Below are positions 45,180 to 54,922 of a stretch of DNA of 64,000 bases, piece after piece (the first letter of the stretch is position 1; each line of letters starts with the position of its first letter). The translations under genes were made by a program, and so were the position numbers. The stretch is taken from assembly GCF_037893185.1 (NCBI RefSeq), contig NZ_CP140772.1:5270001-5334000 (forward strand), given 5' to 3'. The notes under the pieces are model-generated. The model worked only from the letters and a program-made list of their open reading frames with translations. It was not told where the DNA came from and ran no database searches. The stretch comes from Chitinophaga sp. 180180018-3 (lineage in GTDB: Bacteria; Bacteroidota; Bacteroidia; Chitinophagales; Chitinophagaceae).

Positions 45180-45236
45180 GCTTATGTAATTTGTAATTGC
45201 GGTGATCAAATGGATTGTATCGCTTTTCCGGCTGTT

Positions 45237-46298
45237 TTATTCATCTCTGAACCTCGGGTTACTCCGGAAGTAGAATATAATCTCCCAGTCGCCTTTCTGG
45301 TAAATGCCGAAATACAGATCTACCGTGCCTGTCTGGCGCGTATGCCCAAACCCTAACCTGTCGAACGAAAAACTGATATGAGCTGCGGAGCCATCACTAT
45401 TGGTAAAGCGGGTGGGCAGCCTGATCAGCGGAATCGGGTAAGCCACCTGGTACGTAACGGCGTTTTGTGTAATTACCGGATTGAATCCATGCAGCAGGGA
45501 GTCCCATTTGGTGAGATTAAAATGACTGACATCTATCGGCAGGGAATCTTTATCTACGAACTTAAACGTGAGACTATTTCCGTTTCCTTTCTTATGAAAC
45601 AATACTCTCACGCTGTCTGATTTCAGCGGCTGATTGTTGTCATCATCGGTGATATTATAGATCCCGGGATGATTGTATACCAGCGAGTATATGGAAGAAT
45701 CGCTGGGGTTGGGATAGTTGCGCCGTTGCTGGCCCGTGTAGGGATCACCATCGTAGGGTGAATACGGTTGTTCCCTCATCGGCAACAGCTGCAGGTTCTT
45801 ATACATGTTAGTGCCACCGGAATTACTTGCTTCCACATCGAACAGATAGCCGGAATCGGGCTGCTGCCGCATGAATGAACTGTCGGCTCCGGCCCACAAT
45901 ATAAAATCGCCGGAATTGGGGCGTATTTCCCAGGCAGGATGCGATTCCACTACTCTTTTAGCTTCAATTTCAGCGATCGATTTTTCATAGCCGGTATATG
46001 CCTGTTTCCACACCAGCGTTTGCACGTTTTTGTCCAGATCCGTTGCCGGCTGTCCCGTTTTTTTATAACGCACGTTCATGATCTTAAAGTGAACGGGCGT
46101 GGTGGAATTATCAGTATTGAAGATGAGGCTGTATACAGTAGTACGGCCCAGAATGGGATTGAATACAGTTTGATTATACACGGCCCTGGGGCTCAGGTAA
46201 TCCAGATCATCCGGCGCCCACTTTCTGCAGGCAGCAGTCAGTAAAATAATAGCGCCTGCGATCGCCCAGTAAAAATTAGTCTGAATTTTTCGTTCCAT
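45237..46298 (-). CDS. DUF5007-like surface lipoprotein
   Basis: The 353-residue lipoprotein has lipobox Cys24 (LLTAACRKWAPDDLDYLSP). The body looks all-beta with many aromatic residues and no catalytic motif. Features include the N-terminal YNQTVFNPILGRTTVYSLIF, a middle linked to substrate-type loops (YSPYDGDPYTGQQRRNYPNP) and the end GTVDLYFGIYQKGDWEIIFYF. It resembles DUF5007 proteins found beside SusCD genes of Bacteroidota; the function is unknown. It lies between the CBM-type FAS1 protein and the third SusC, 36 and 57 bp away. Confidence 0.75.
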   Translation of the reverse strand: MERKIQTNFYWAIAGAIILLTAACRKWAPDDLDYLSPRAVYNQTVFNPILGRTTVYSLIFNTDNSTTPVHFKIMNVRYKKTGQPATDLDKNVQTLVWKQAYTGYEKSIAEIEAKRVVESHPAWEIRPNSGDFILWAGADSSFMRQQPDSGYLFDVEASNSGGTNMYKNLQLLPMREQPYSPYDGDPYTGQQRRNYPNPSDSSIYSLVYNHPGIYNITDDDNNQPLKSDSVRVLFHKKGNGNSLTFKFVDKDSLPIDVSHFNLTKWDSLLHGFNPVITQNAVTYQVAYPIPLIRLPTRFTNSDGSAAHISFSFDRLGFGHTRQTGTVDLYFGIYQKGDWEIIFYFRSNPRFRDE

Positions 46299-46334
46299 TT
46301 AAATAGGTTTATTGCTGTGTAGGAAAAAGCGCTG

Positions 46335-47942
46335 TTAGTTAACGAGCTTAAAAGTGACCGACTTCACATCGTATCCGCCGGTGTCCATCACGAAGCGCAT
46401 CTTATGTTTCCCTTTAGTCAGGTGAACGGGTGTGGTAATAGCGGTGCGTTTATCATAGCCACCGGTGTTGATGGCGCTTACCTGGCCTGTTACATCGGTT
46501 CCGTCAAATTCGATGTGAAAGGTTTTCTTACTGCTTTCGGCAGTTCCCATCATGGTAACAGCGTTGTAAAAGCCGGTGGTTTTAACGTCCACATCATACT
46601 CCAGCCATTCGCCTGCTCTGGTCCAGCCGATAACATATCCACCTCCTTCATGCGGTGCAAAAGCGATTCCTACGCCATCGTCAGGTTTGTACTGACCGCC
46701 ATCGTTATGGTCAGTGGTATTGTGATAGCCTACGCCTTCACCACCGGGATTGTAGTCTTCCAGCTGCACGCAGCCCGGAATGGGGATCGGCCGGCCTTTA
46801 GGTATAAACTTTATGAAACGCAGGTCGTAGTAAGCATAGTCGTAATACACGGTAAGGACATGTTTACCTTCCGGCAGCCGCAGGGTGGTATGCACATCCC
46901 TGTAATTGCTCCAGTCGCCGGTACCAGGCAGTAGCAGGCTGCTGCCTGATATTCTCACACCATCCAGTTCCAGATGCAGGCGGCCATTATCGCCTGCGCT
47001 GCCATAACGGAGCAGCATATCATAATCACCTGTTTCCATGATCTGAATGGTATATTTCATCCACTCATCTGTTTCGGTCCATCCGATTTTGTAACTGTTG
47101 TTTTCAGCGGTGGTGATATCTACGTCTTCTGCGGGCCGGAACTGGCCTCCGGCGTTACCCCTCGACCTGTCGTGATAAGCCACTCCTTCGCCTCCGCGGT
47201 CGAACATTTCCAGCCCTATTGTACCGGGGATAAACATTGGCTCTCCGCTCCAGGGCGTTGAATAGGTAGGGTTCATACGTGATATAAATTCATCGAAGCC
47301 AAACATATGATCCTTCTCCAGCACATTCACGTAACCATTTTTTGTATTTATGTCGATGGCTACTGTGCTGGTATTACTCCAGCGATTGGTATAGATGACG
47401 TGTTTTGTGTCGGAGAACTGGATCACGCCCGGGCCCCCTTTCACGTACCCTTCTGCAGTAGTGCGGTTCAGCTTACCATGCATCGGGTAATCGTCAATGG
47501 TATTGAGGGTAATACCGTCCTGGAGCTGCATACTGTCGGCGCCAACTTTACCACGAATGATATAGCGGCATACGAGCGAGTCGAGCTGATCAACGGGTAA
47601 TCCGGAAAGGCCCATCAGTGGTCGCCCCTGTATGGTACGCAGGGTATTCATATTATCAATAGCCTGCCGGAAACTGGCGTCTGTAGGCGCAAATACCGTG
47701 AGCAAACTGTCTTTGTTTTTCAGCAGATCTGTACGGTGTACGAGGTTGGCTGCCAGCAAAAAAGAGTCGTATTGCTGCTGTTGTTTCAGGAAGTCGTATA
47801 TCGTACCATCAAATTGTTTCAGTTGATTCTGATAATTGTAATCGCCGTCATTTTTCCTGCAGCCGGCAAGAAGCAGGGAACCCGTTATACATATGGCTAA
47901 CAGGCCGGTCATCTTATGGATGTTGCGCATGTTCTTCATCAT
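46335..47942 (-). CDS. FAS1 lipoprotein with two CBM6/35-like domains
   Basis: ATG 47942 gives 535 residues, with lipobox Cys28 (LLLAGCRKNDGDYNY). A clear FAS1 domain covers ~45-225 (TIYDFLKQQQQYDSFLLA, SLLTVFAPTDASFRQAI). Two tandem copies of a CBM6/CBM35-like beta-sandwich follow (~235-375 and ~385-535): GGEGVAYHD/GGEGVGYHN, GGQFRPAEDVDI/GGQYKPDDGVGI and IGWTETDEWMKY/IGWTRAGEWLEY. The first module should mediate adhesion and the latter two bind carbohydrate, with no enzyme attached. It begins 5 bp after the fourth SusD stop, so translation is probably coupled. Confidence 0.88.
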   Translation of the reverse strand: MMKNMRNIHKMTGLLAICITGSLLLAGCRKNDGDYNYQNQLKQFDGTIYDFLKQQQQYDSFLLAANLVHRTDLLKNKDSLLTVFAPTDASFRQAIDNMNTLRTIQGRPLMGLSGLPVDQLDSLVCRYIIRGKVGADSMQLQDGITLNTIDDYPMHGKLNRTTAEGYVKGGPGVIQFSDTKHVIYTNRWSNTSTVAIDINTKNGYVNVLEKDHMFGFDEFISRMNPTYSTPWSGEPMFIPGTIGLEMFDRGGEGVAYHDRSRGNAGGQFRPAEDVDITTAENNSYKIGWTETDEWMKYTIQIMETGDYDMLLRYGSAGDNGRLHLELDGVRISGSSLLLPGTGDWSNYRDVHTTLRLPEGKHVLTVYYDYAYYDLRFIKFIPKGRPIPIPGCVQLEDYNPGGEGVGYHNTTDHNDGGQYKPDDGVGIAFAPHEGGGYVIGWTRAGEWLEYDVDVKTTGFYNAVTMMGTAESSKKTFHIEFDGTDVTGQVSAINTGGYDKRTAITTPVHLTKGKHKMRFVMDTGGYDVKSVTFKLVN

Positions 47943-47947
47943 TTTAA

Positions 47948-49462
47948 TTATTGCCAATAAGGGTTTTGCTTAATCAGTGGATTCTGGGCGAGGATGTTTT
48001 TAGACACGGGCCAGAAAATGCCTCCGCTGGCGATGAGCTGCATGAAAGCGGGGTCGTTTTGTTTTATCTTATTATACCGTATCAGGTCGAACCAACGCCA
48101 GCCCTCACCCATCAGCTCTTTCCGCCTTTCCCGGAAAATTGCATCTATCAGATCGCCTTCCACCACCGGGTCGTAGCGTTTGATTTTGCGTAGATCGCGG
48201 ATAACATTCAGCAGGTCTATGGCCTGCTGGCGCTGCCCGTTTACGGCCTGTGCTTCGGCCTGCAGCAGGGTAATATTTTCCAGACGGGTAACGATGATGG
48301 TGCTGGAGAAAGTCCGGAACGACGGGTCCGTAGAGGGTCCGTCCTGGATCACCTTTACTTTCGTGAAGATGGGGACCTGTGTATTAAAGGAGGTAAAGTA
48401 ACGTTGAGAAGTAGGCGCCCCGGTGAGGGTATCCAAACTGAAGCGCTCATCCACCGGCTGATCGAAAACGGAGAGGATGGTTTCCTTCGGCACGTAGATA
48501 TCCGGCAGATCCTTGTTCACCACGGGTTTAGCCAGGGTTAATTCTTCCAGGTGCCCGGAAAAGGATTCGTCGCCATGTCCCCAGTCGAAGTTAAAGGCGA
48601 GGATATGGTTGTCCTGTTTCCAGTGGAAAAAGCCGTCGCCTCTCACCAATTCATCTGTGCCTACGTAGTAGCTGCCGGCTTTGCCGTAGTTATCGAGCAC
48701 AAACTGTGCATACACGGATACATCGGCGTACTTACCCTGCCAGGCCGCAACATGTGCCAGCAGCGCGTAAGCGGTGAGTTTACGGGCCAGTACGCCCATC
48801 CAGCGGGCGCCGCTTTCATTGTAATAATTGCCCTGCTGCTGGGGATCGTTCTGACTGTATTTATAAGGCAGGTCGTTAGCCGATAGCAGTATTTCCTTTT
48901 CTATGAACGCAAGCACTGTTTCTTTCTTTTCACGCGGTTTATTACTGAACTCACCGTCGTGCGAAGTGGTGATCAGTGGCACGTCTCCCCAGATCGTCAC
49001 AAGGCAGAAGTAGGCATATGCCCGCATGAAATGCATCTGGGCAATATCTACCCGCATATTCTGATCTGTGTACTTGGGATCTTTGGCTTTCACTTCGCCC
49101 ACATGTTCGAGGAACATGTTAGCAGCATTGACAACCGCATAGAAACGGCGCCAGTCGGAGAGCGACTGCAGCAGCGGATAAGACGCCCGCAGATCGCCCC
49201 TGATGATGGCTTTCAGGTCCTGGCGTTGCAACGCTGTGAAATCCCCGCTGCGTAACTCCCCGTACATCCAGTAAGCGTTGTTGTCCGCCAGTGCCGCCCG
49301 CATCTGACCGTATACACTGATCAACGCTGCCCTGGTGTCTTCATGGGAATTCCAGAAATTCTTTTCAGATACCACATGCGATGAATCTACATCCAGCAGT
49401 TTTTTACAGCCCAACCAACTCAGGCTGCACAGGAGTATTATTGATATGAGCACTTTTTTCAT
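47948..49462 (-). CDS. SusD/RagB surface lipoprotein (fourth pair)
   Basis: The 504-residue lipoprotein has Cys19 in LSWLGCKKLLDVDSSHVV. SusD features are FWNSHEDTRAALISVYGQM, QMHFMRAYAYFCLVTIWGDVPL, the C-terminal FRERRKELMGEGWRWFDLIRYN and NILAQNPLIKQNPYW. The 24-bp gap to its SusC and 5-bp gap to the FAS1/CBM gene place it firmly in the ten-gene operon. Confidence 0.95.
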   Translation of the reverse strand: MKKVLISIILLCSLSWLGCKKLLDVDSSHVVSEKNFWNSHEDTRAALISVYGQMRAALADNNAYWMYGELRSGDFTALQRQDLKAIIRGDLRASYPLLQSLSDWRRFYAVVNAANMFLEHVGEVKAKDPKYTDQNMRVDIAQMHFMRAYAYFCLVTIWGDVPLITTSHDGEFSNKPREKKETVLAFIEKEILLSANDLPYKYSQNDPQQQGNYYNESGARWMGVLARKLTAYALLAHVAAWQGKYADVSVYAQFVLDNYGKAGSYYVGTDELVRGDGFFHWKQDNHILAFNFDWGHGDESFSGHLEELTLAKPVVNKDLPDIYVPKETILSVFDQPVDERFSLDTLTGAPTSQRYFTSFNTQVPIFTKVKVIQDGPSTDPSFRTFSSTIIVTRLENITLLQAEAQAVNGQRQQAIDLLNVIRDLRKIKRYDPVVEGDLIDAIFRERRKELMGEGWRWFDLIRYNKIKQNDPAFMQLIASGGIFWPVSKNILAQNPLIKQNPYWQ

Positions 49463-49486
49463 GTCAGTGATTTTGCATACATGCTG

Positions 49487-52459
49487 TTATAAATCCATTT
49501 TCAGCCCTATGGTGTAAGTCCTGGGTATGGGTAGTCCATAACCGGTATCGAAACCATTGTAGTTGACCAGCTCCGGATCTCCGCCGGTGTAAGGCGTGAT
49601 CGTAAAGAGATTACCTGCGGTACCATAGATGACCATTTTATTAATAGGTGTTTTCTTCTTCCACCACCGGGCACTGGTCAGGTCGTACTGGAGCGACAGT
49701 GTACGCAACTTCAGGAAGGAGCCGTTTTCGAGGAAGAGATCCTGGTCGGCACGATAGGCATCTACGGTGCTCCAGGGATTGTAGATGGGGTATTTATCGT
49801 AGTTGCCGGCTTTGCTCCAGAAGGTAATCTCTTTGATGGCGGTCATATCTATTTTTCCTTCTGTGCTGATGAAATCAAACCGGCTGGCCATTTTAGCATT
49901 CAATATTTTCCGGCCGAGTGCATAGTAGAAAGAGAAACCGAGTGTGAAACCTTTCCATTGAAAGTCGTTGGAAAAACCGCCGGAAACCAGTGGCATGGCG
50001 TGGCCGGCCAGTACTTTATCTTTATCGTCTATCACATAATCTCCGTTCATATCCTGCCAGCGGGGATCACCGGCCTGCAGTGGAATACCCTGGTAATTCA
50101 GTTTCTTTTTCGTGACAGGATCCACCGGAATATCTGTTTCCCTGTTATAGATACCGTTGTTCTTCAGCACCCAGAACTGATCGATGGCATGGCCTACTTT
50201 GAGCATACGGGTACCATCGCCTACTACCAGCTCCTGCAGCCCATCCGGCAGTTCCAGCAGGGTATTGCGGTTATAGTTGGCGTTTAAGGAGGCCGTCCAT
50301 TTTAGTTTAGCCGTTGCCGGTAGTACAGCTGCCTGCAGGGTAAGATCGATTCCCTGATTGCGGACTTTCATCCCATTCTTGTATTGCATTTTGTAACCAT
50401 ATTCGGAGGAGAAAGGCACACCAAGAATCATATTCTTATCGACACGGTTATACACGTCCAGCATTACATTCAGCCGGTTGTTCAGGAAGCCGGCATCCAG
50501 GCCGAGATCCGTCTGATCCACATAAGGCCAGCGGATGTCGTTACCGATATATCCGGCTGAATAAGCGCGACTGATACCCGGGAAGCCGTTATAAGAGAAC
50601 TTCATTGGGTTATTACTGAAAGAAAGATCGGAGGTATACTGCGTCCCTTCTCCGAACCGGTCGTCGGTCATCAGGCGGGCAACGCGGCCCCAGCTGGCAT
50701 GAAAGCGCAGGCTGTTGACGACCTCCTGGTCCTCCAGCCAGATCTTTTTCAGATCGGCGCCGGCAGTGAATGTCGGAGAAACGAACCACCAGTTATCCTT
50801 TTGTGCACTGGAAGAACCATCGCTTCTTACCAGCACGGAAAAATCGAGGCGGTCATTATATTTATAGGCAGCCCGGCCGTAGAAGGATAGTAAGCGATGC
50901 TTTTGCTGGTCGAGCAACATAAAGGTCAGCGCGCGGCTGAACGATTTTAGCGTCAGGTAATTGTCCTGCGTGTTATCGGAGTTCAGGATATTCAGCTTAA
51001 TCAGATCGTTCGGCCCTTTGTAGGCATATGCATAATTATACCGGTTGAAGTCGGACTGGAACACTTCTCCTGCTTCGAGGTTCAGCTCATGTTTCTTGTT
51101 CCACAGGTGGCGGAAGGAGATGGTATTATCAAAAAACACGCGCTGGTTATATCCAAAGTAATTAGAAACATAGTTCACTGTTTCCAGCAGGGTACTGGGA
51201 TAAAACAGATCTCTGAGCCCTTCATTGTAGTCGAAACCGAAGTTGGAGGTAATGTTCCAGTCGTCGCCCAATTTGTAGTTCAGTTTAAAATAGCCGTTTA
51301 CCTCATTCGTTTTATTATCATCGAACGACTTCCCATATTCGTTAAGGAACTGACGGTAGATATCTTTATTAGGAGACAGCGGGCTACTGAGATCCGGCAG
51401 GTATTGCATTTCCGCAAAGCGGTCGCGCAGATAGCGGTTACGCTTACGTTCGAGGCGGGTAGCGCTGATCATGGAGGAAATGGTGAAACCTTTGAGCGGC
51501 ACCATATTGATCTCGAACATAGCGTTGTACCTGTCGAGCGAAGTAGCATCAGCCGGATTGGCGGAGCGCCGGGCACCGGCAGCAAAGAGGAAATTAGCCC
51601 TTTCTGTGCCACTGGAGAGGCTTGCATTCACGCCATATACAGGGTGGGTGCGGTAGTAGAGGTCCGTCCAGTTGGAGGGGCCGTAATACGCCGCGTTAGT
51701 AGAATCGCGCAGGTAGAGCGGGTAGCTCTGCAGCTGGTCGGTAGTGGCGTATTTATCATAGAACTGTTGCCGGAAGCTGTTTTCGGAGCTGGCGTTGCGG
51801 GTGGTAACATGAGGCGGCTGCACGATACCGAAATAAGTATTGAAGCTGATTTTCCTTTTACCCGTCACGGGGGCTTTGGTAGTGATCAGGATTACACCGC
51901 CATTAGCCGCGCGGGGGCCATATTTTGCAGCGGCGGCGAAATCCTTTAGTACTTCGATGGAGGCAATATTATCCGGGTCGATGGCAGCCAGCAGATTGGT
52001 AGCCGGACCGAGGCGGTTATAGTCGAAGCGTTGTACATCGAACGCAAAAGGATGATCCATGATAAGTGGAATCCCATCCACGATTACCGTGGGCTGCGCG
52101 TCGTATACATCTTTTGTGCTGAGGAAAGGAATGGCGGTACCGCGCAGGAACATATACTGATTGGTGCCAGGCTCCCCGCTGGGTTCCTGTACGTATACCC
52201 CTGCGGCATTGCCTTTCAGCAGTTGTTGCAGGGAAGCATAAGGGTAGATGCGTTCGCGGTCCAGCGGCAGGCCCTTTGCGGCTTTCCGGTCATAAGGAAA
52301 TACCTGCCGGGTGGTATCGGCACCGGCTACCGGCTGAACCGAATCTGGTTTGTAGCGTGTATACTTTTCCGTTAGATACCTGTCGAAACTGCCAGCCCGC
52401 GCGAGGGAAGCACAATACAGCAGCAGGCACGGCGTGAAGATCCGTACAAATAAGTGCAT
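49487..52459 (-). CDS. SusC-like TonB-dependent transporter lacking the N-terminal regulatory domain
   Basis: The 990-residue protein has a signal peptide (LLLYCASLARA) and then only about 55 residues before the plug. The CarboxypepD_reg-like domain found in nearly all SusC proteins is missing, and there is no STN domain. The plug is normal (LLKGNAAGVYVQEPSGEPG, PTVIVDGIPLIMDHPF, SIEVLKDFAAAAKYGPRAAN, GVILITTKAPV) and the barrel ends RTYTIGLKMDL. It is the first gene of the ten-gene operon, transcribed from the 910-bp region upstream. The shortened N-terminus suggests altered coupling to TonB or folding factors. Confidence 0.92.
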   Translation of the reverse strand: MHLFVRIFTPCLLLYCASLARAGSFDRYLTEKYTRYKPDSVQPVAGADTTRQVFPYDRKAAKGLPLDRERIYPYASLQQLLKGNAAGVYVQEPSGEPGTNQYMFLRGTAIPFLSTKDVYDAQPTVIVDGIPLIMDHPFAFDVQRFDYNRLGPATNLLAAIDPDNIASIEVLKDFAAAAKYGPRAANGGVILITTKAPVTGKRKISFNTYFGIVQPPHVTTRNASSENSFRQQFYDKYATTDQLQSYPLYLRDSTNAAYYGPSNWTDLYYRTHPVYGVNASLSSGTERANFLFAAGARRSANPADATSLDRYNAMFEINMVPLKGFTISSMISATRLERKRNRYLRDRFAEMQYLPDLSSPLSPNKDIYRQFLNEYGKSFDDNKTNEVNGYFKLNYKLGDDWNITSNFGFDYNEGLRDLFYPSTLLETVNYVSNYFGYNQRVFFDNTISFRHLWNKKHELNLEAGEVFQSDFNRYNYAYAYKGPNDLIKLNILNSDNTQDNYLTLKSFSRALTFMLLDQQKHRLLSFYGRAAYKYNDRLDFSVLVRSDGSSSAQKDNWWFVSPTFTAGADLKKIWLEDQEVVNSLRFHASWGRVARLMTDDRFGEGTQYTSDLSFSNNPMKFSYNGFPGISRAYSAGYIGNDIRWPYVDQTDLGLDAGFLNNRLNVMLDVYNRVDKNMILGVPFSSEYGYKMQYKNGMKVRNQGIDLTLQAAVLPATAKLKWTASLNANYNRNTLLELPDGLQELVVGDGTRMLKVGHAIDQFWVLKNNGIYNRETDIPVDPVTKKKLNYQGIPLQAGDPRWQDMNGDYVIDDKDKVLAGHAMPLVSGGFSNDFQWKGFTLGFSFYYALGRKILNAKMASRFDFISTEGKIDMTAIKEITFWSKAGNYDKYPIYNPWSTVDAYRADQDLFLENGSFLKLRTLSLQYDLTSARWWKKKTPINKMVIYGTAGNLFTITPYTGGDPELVNYNGFDTGYGLPIPRTYTIGLKMDL

Positions 52460-53370
52460 AATTTTTATTTTTTAAATAAGGCGGGGTAAGAGGTGTCAGC
52501 ACCTGTCACCTGTCAAGTAATCGTTTACGGAGACCAGCATGGCAATTCCTGGGCGCCAGCGCTCCCTGTTTGTTTTCATGACGTCAACTGATCAACTTAG
52601 TATTCGACGATGCGTACCTGTGTTGCTCACATACCCGTGGAAATAATACTGTATAGCGGCTCTTATGCCATAAAAAATTCCTATCCCTACCTTACATTCC
52701 CTGAATAAATAAATCGATTTAGCGAATCATATTTGCCATTCACTGGATAATTTTGTAAAATCGATTTAGCAATAGCTGTGGAACAAATACTGAAAAAGGG
52801 TTCTGGTACACTTGTCTACATGGGCTTTTGGATTTTTTGATTGATAAATTAAATTGATAAATAAAACCTGATATAGCGATTTATTGGTTGTGCTAACGTG
52901 AATTTTTTTAGAGTCAGGGTTTCCTTCCCAGGGTGAAACATGCTCACAGTTCGATCATAACAGGTCAAATTTAGTGAGCGATTATTTAATAAAAACACCA
53001 TTTTTTATGCAAAAAAGACAATCTCAAAACAACGGAACTTAAAGCTTACAATGCCGAATTCCTGAAAAAAACAGTATAATATTCATGATCCGTAACAGTA
53101 TATCTAAAATCCATATGTAACCAGAATTTCCCGTAAAATGATAAACCCAAAAAAATTAAATTCCGTCAACCTAAAACTTTTATCCATCGTCCTTGCATTC
53201 CGTATTATTTCAATTAAATTGCCCGGGCAATAGCTACTCTATCGGACAAACAATGATCAAAAAGGAGAAGTAACAGTAACCACTCCCCCTACCCTACTTC
53301 CCATCTCATCTGTCTGTGTGTCTTAGTATGACCAGGTACAAATCATGTCGAACCGTTAAATTGTTATCCG
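52460..53370. other. Long intergenic region between the surface operon and the salvage locus
   Basis: About 910 bp without a convincing gene and AT-rich. It must carry the promoter of the ten-gene minus-strand operon and that of the helical protein at 53371. I see direct repeats AAATCGATTTAGC at 52711 and 52758, a CACCTGT doublet near 52507, and a TTGATAAAT doublet near 52840-52860. No clean TAnnTTTG/TTTG promoter was found for the minus strand. Confidence 0.5.
52711..52770. repeat. Direct repeat AAATCGATTTAGC, two copies 47 bp apart
   Basis: Identical 13-mers at 52711-52723 and 52758-52770, each containing the palindrome AAATCGATTT. The TTTAGC end recurs in the repeats upstream of the ribokinase gene (57951-57985). 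They are possible operators for a regulator not encoded in the window. Confidence 0.5.
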
Positions 53371-54882
53371 ATGGCTAAAGTTGACCTGTTAATCAGGCTT
53401 GTCAATACGCTTACTAAAGCAGAGAAAAGGTATTTTCGGCTATATTCATCGCTCCAGCAGGGTAGTAAGGACTATGTCAGGCTATTTGATCTGCTCGAAA
53501 AAGGCTGGCATCAGAAGACGGCAGATGTCAAGGTAGCTTTCACCCATTTATATCCTGGTATTTCCTATGATGTAAGCAGTAAATATCTTTATAAGATAAT
53601 CATGGATTGCCTGCTGCATCTGCATCTGCAACATCATCCAGGTGCTATGCTGACAGCCGGGTTGCTTAAAACAGAAATCCTGTTTGAACGGTCGCTGTAC
53701 GACGAAGGCCATGCCCAGTTGCAGAAACTGCAGGACGCAGCAGAAGCAGCCAATAAGCAGGAATTGTTGCTATGGGCACTCAACCGCGAAATGGAACTGC
53801 TTAACCTGCTTAACTTCCCGGACATTCCGGAAAAACTATTGCTGACCAAACAGGCACGTATAAACGAAGTATGGCAACGCCTGGGTAATACCCAGCAGCA
53901 AACAGCGCGATACCTGCAACTCCGGCATCATCTCCTGTACAAAGGAGCCGCCAGGAGTATGCAGCAAACAGCTGCCTTCCGCCAGATACCCGGGCTGCTG
54001 CAGGAACCCGGTAGTGAGGTCACAACATTGCTATTCAAGGCCAACTATGCCCTGCTAACAGGCGATTATACGGCTGCATTGGATTATTTCGGTACCCTGT
54101 TAAACCGCATGGAATCCGGCGGGCACCTGAATGCCGACCGGCCCACCGAGCATCTGCAGGTACTGGAAGGAATACTGGACAGCTTCCGGTCGACCAGAAG
54201 GTATAAAGACATGCACACACTCCTGCTCAACATCAAGCAGCTGCAAACCGGGGTGCCTTACCTGGAAATGATGATACACCGGCTGGTATTCCTGTATGAG
54301 CTTATCAGCTATATCGACAGCGGCAATTTTCCTGCTGCCCTCCGGCTCGTAGAGCTACAGGCGCCGGCATTGATGAAAAAAATGGAACTGCTGGATATCA
54401 GCCAGCAGGCTGAAATGTATCTCTACCTGGCGCTCGTATACCTCGGCAATGAGGATATTAACAGCGCCCACGACAGCCTGGAAAAAGTATTACAACAGGG
54501 AAAACGCTACAGCAGTCTTCCCATCTTCCGGACCTTTAAACTCATCCACCTGCTGTTACACTACGAGTTGGGGAACTACGAATACATCCGTTATGAAACG
54601 AGAGCTTTCCGGCGGCACCTGCAGTCGGATAATAAAACCTCTTATCTGCTGGAGAAAACCATTATCAAGTTCCTGCGCAACAAACAGGTGTTTCCGGTTA
54701 GTTCCCGGCCTTCTAATATGTGGAAGAAAATGAGTAGCAGTTTTGATAAAATAAAGGAAGATAAATATGAAATGCAGTTGATGAAATTATTCGACTTCTC
54801 AGCCTGGATTGAAGCCAAGGTAAAAAAGAAACCACTTGGTAAGATTCTGAGAGAGAAGTATGAAGCAGAGATGGAGAAATAG
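53371..54882 (+). CDS. All-helical (TPR-like) protein of unknown function, copy 1
   Basis: The 503-residue protein has no signal peptide or membrane segment and is almost wholly alpha-helical, with TPR-like pairs (for example LLFKANYALLTGDYTAALDYF and YLYLALVYLGNEDINSAHDSL). It opens LTKAEKRYFRLYSSL and closes KEDKYEMQLMKLFDFSAWIEAKV. Both ends match the 58122-59597 protein (LSGAEKRFFKLYAKR; KDQYERQLLKYFDITTWIAQKL), so the two are paralogues. They frame the nucleoside-hydrolase/transporter/ribokinase operon. I do not know a function; a cytosolic scaffold or regulatory role is a guess. Confidence 0.8.
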   Translation: MAKVDLLIRLVNTLTKAEKRYFRLYSSLQQGSKDYVRLFDLLEKGWHQKTADVKVAFTHLYPGISYDVSSKYLYKIIMDCLLHLHLQHHPGAMLTAGLLKTEILFERSLYDEGHAQLQKLQDAAEAANKQELLLWALNREMELLNLLNFPDIPEKLLLTKQARINEVWQRLGNTQQQTARYLQLRHHLLYKGAARSMQQTAAFRQIPGLLQEPGSEVTTLLFKANYALLTGDYTAALDYFGTLLNRMESGGHLNADRPTEHLQVLEGILDSFRSTRRYKDMHTLLLNIKQLQTGVPYLEMMIHRLVFLYELISYIDSGNFPAALRLVELQAPALMKKMELLDISQQAEMYLYLALVYLGNEDINSAHDSLEKVLQQGKRYSSLPIFRTFKLIHLLLHYELGNYEYIRYETRAFRRHLQSDNKTSYLLEKTIIKFLRNKQVFPVSSRPSNMWKKMSSSFDKIKEDKYEMQLMKLFDFSAWIEAKVKKKPLGKILREKYEAEMEK

Positions 54883-54887
54883 CTGCC

Positions 54888-54922
54888 AGCAGCTGGCTGC
54901 CAGTAGCCAGCTGCTATTTTTT
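54888..54922. terminator. Bidirectional terminator
   Basis: A perfect 11-bp stem (AGCAGCTGGCT with AGCCAGCTGCT) with a six-base loop is followed by a T-run. It overlaps the stop codon of the nucleoside hydrolase gene and serves two convergent genes. Confidence 0.8.

Noticed and set aside
51089..51949. 286-codon plus-strand frame opposite the fourth SusC gene
   Set aside because: Shadow frame; the minus strand has plug and barrel motifs.
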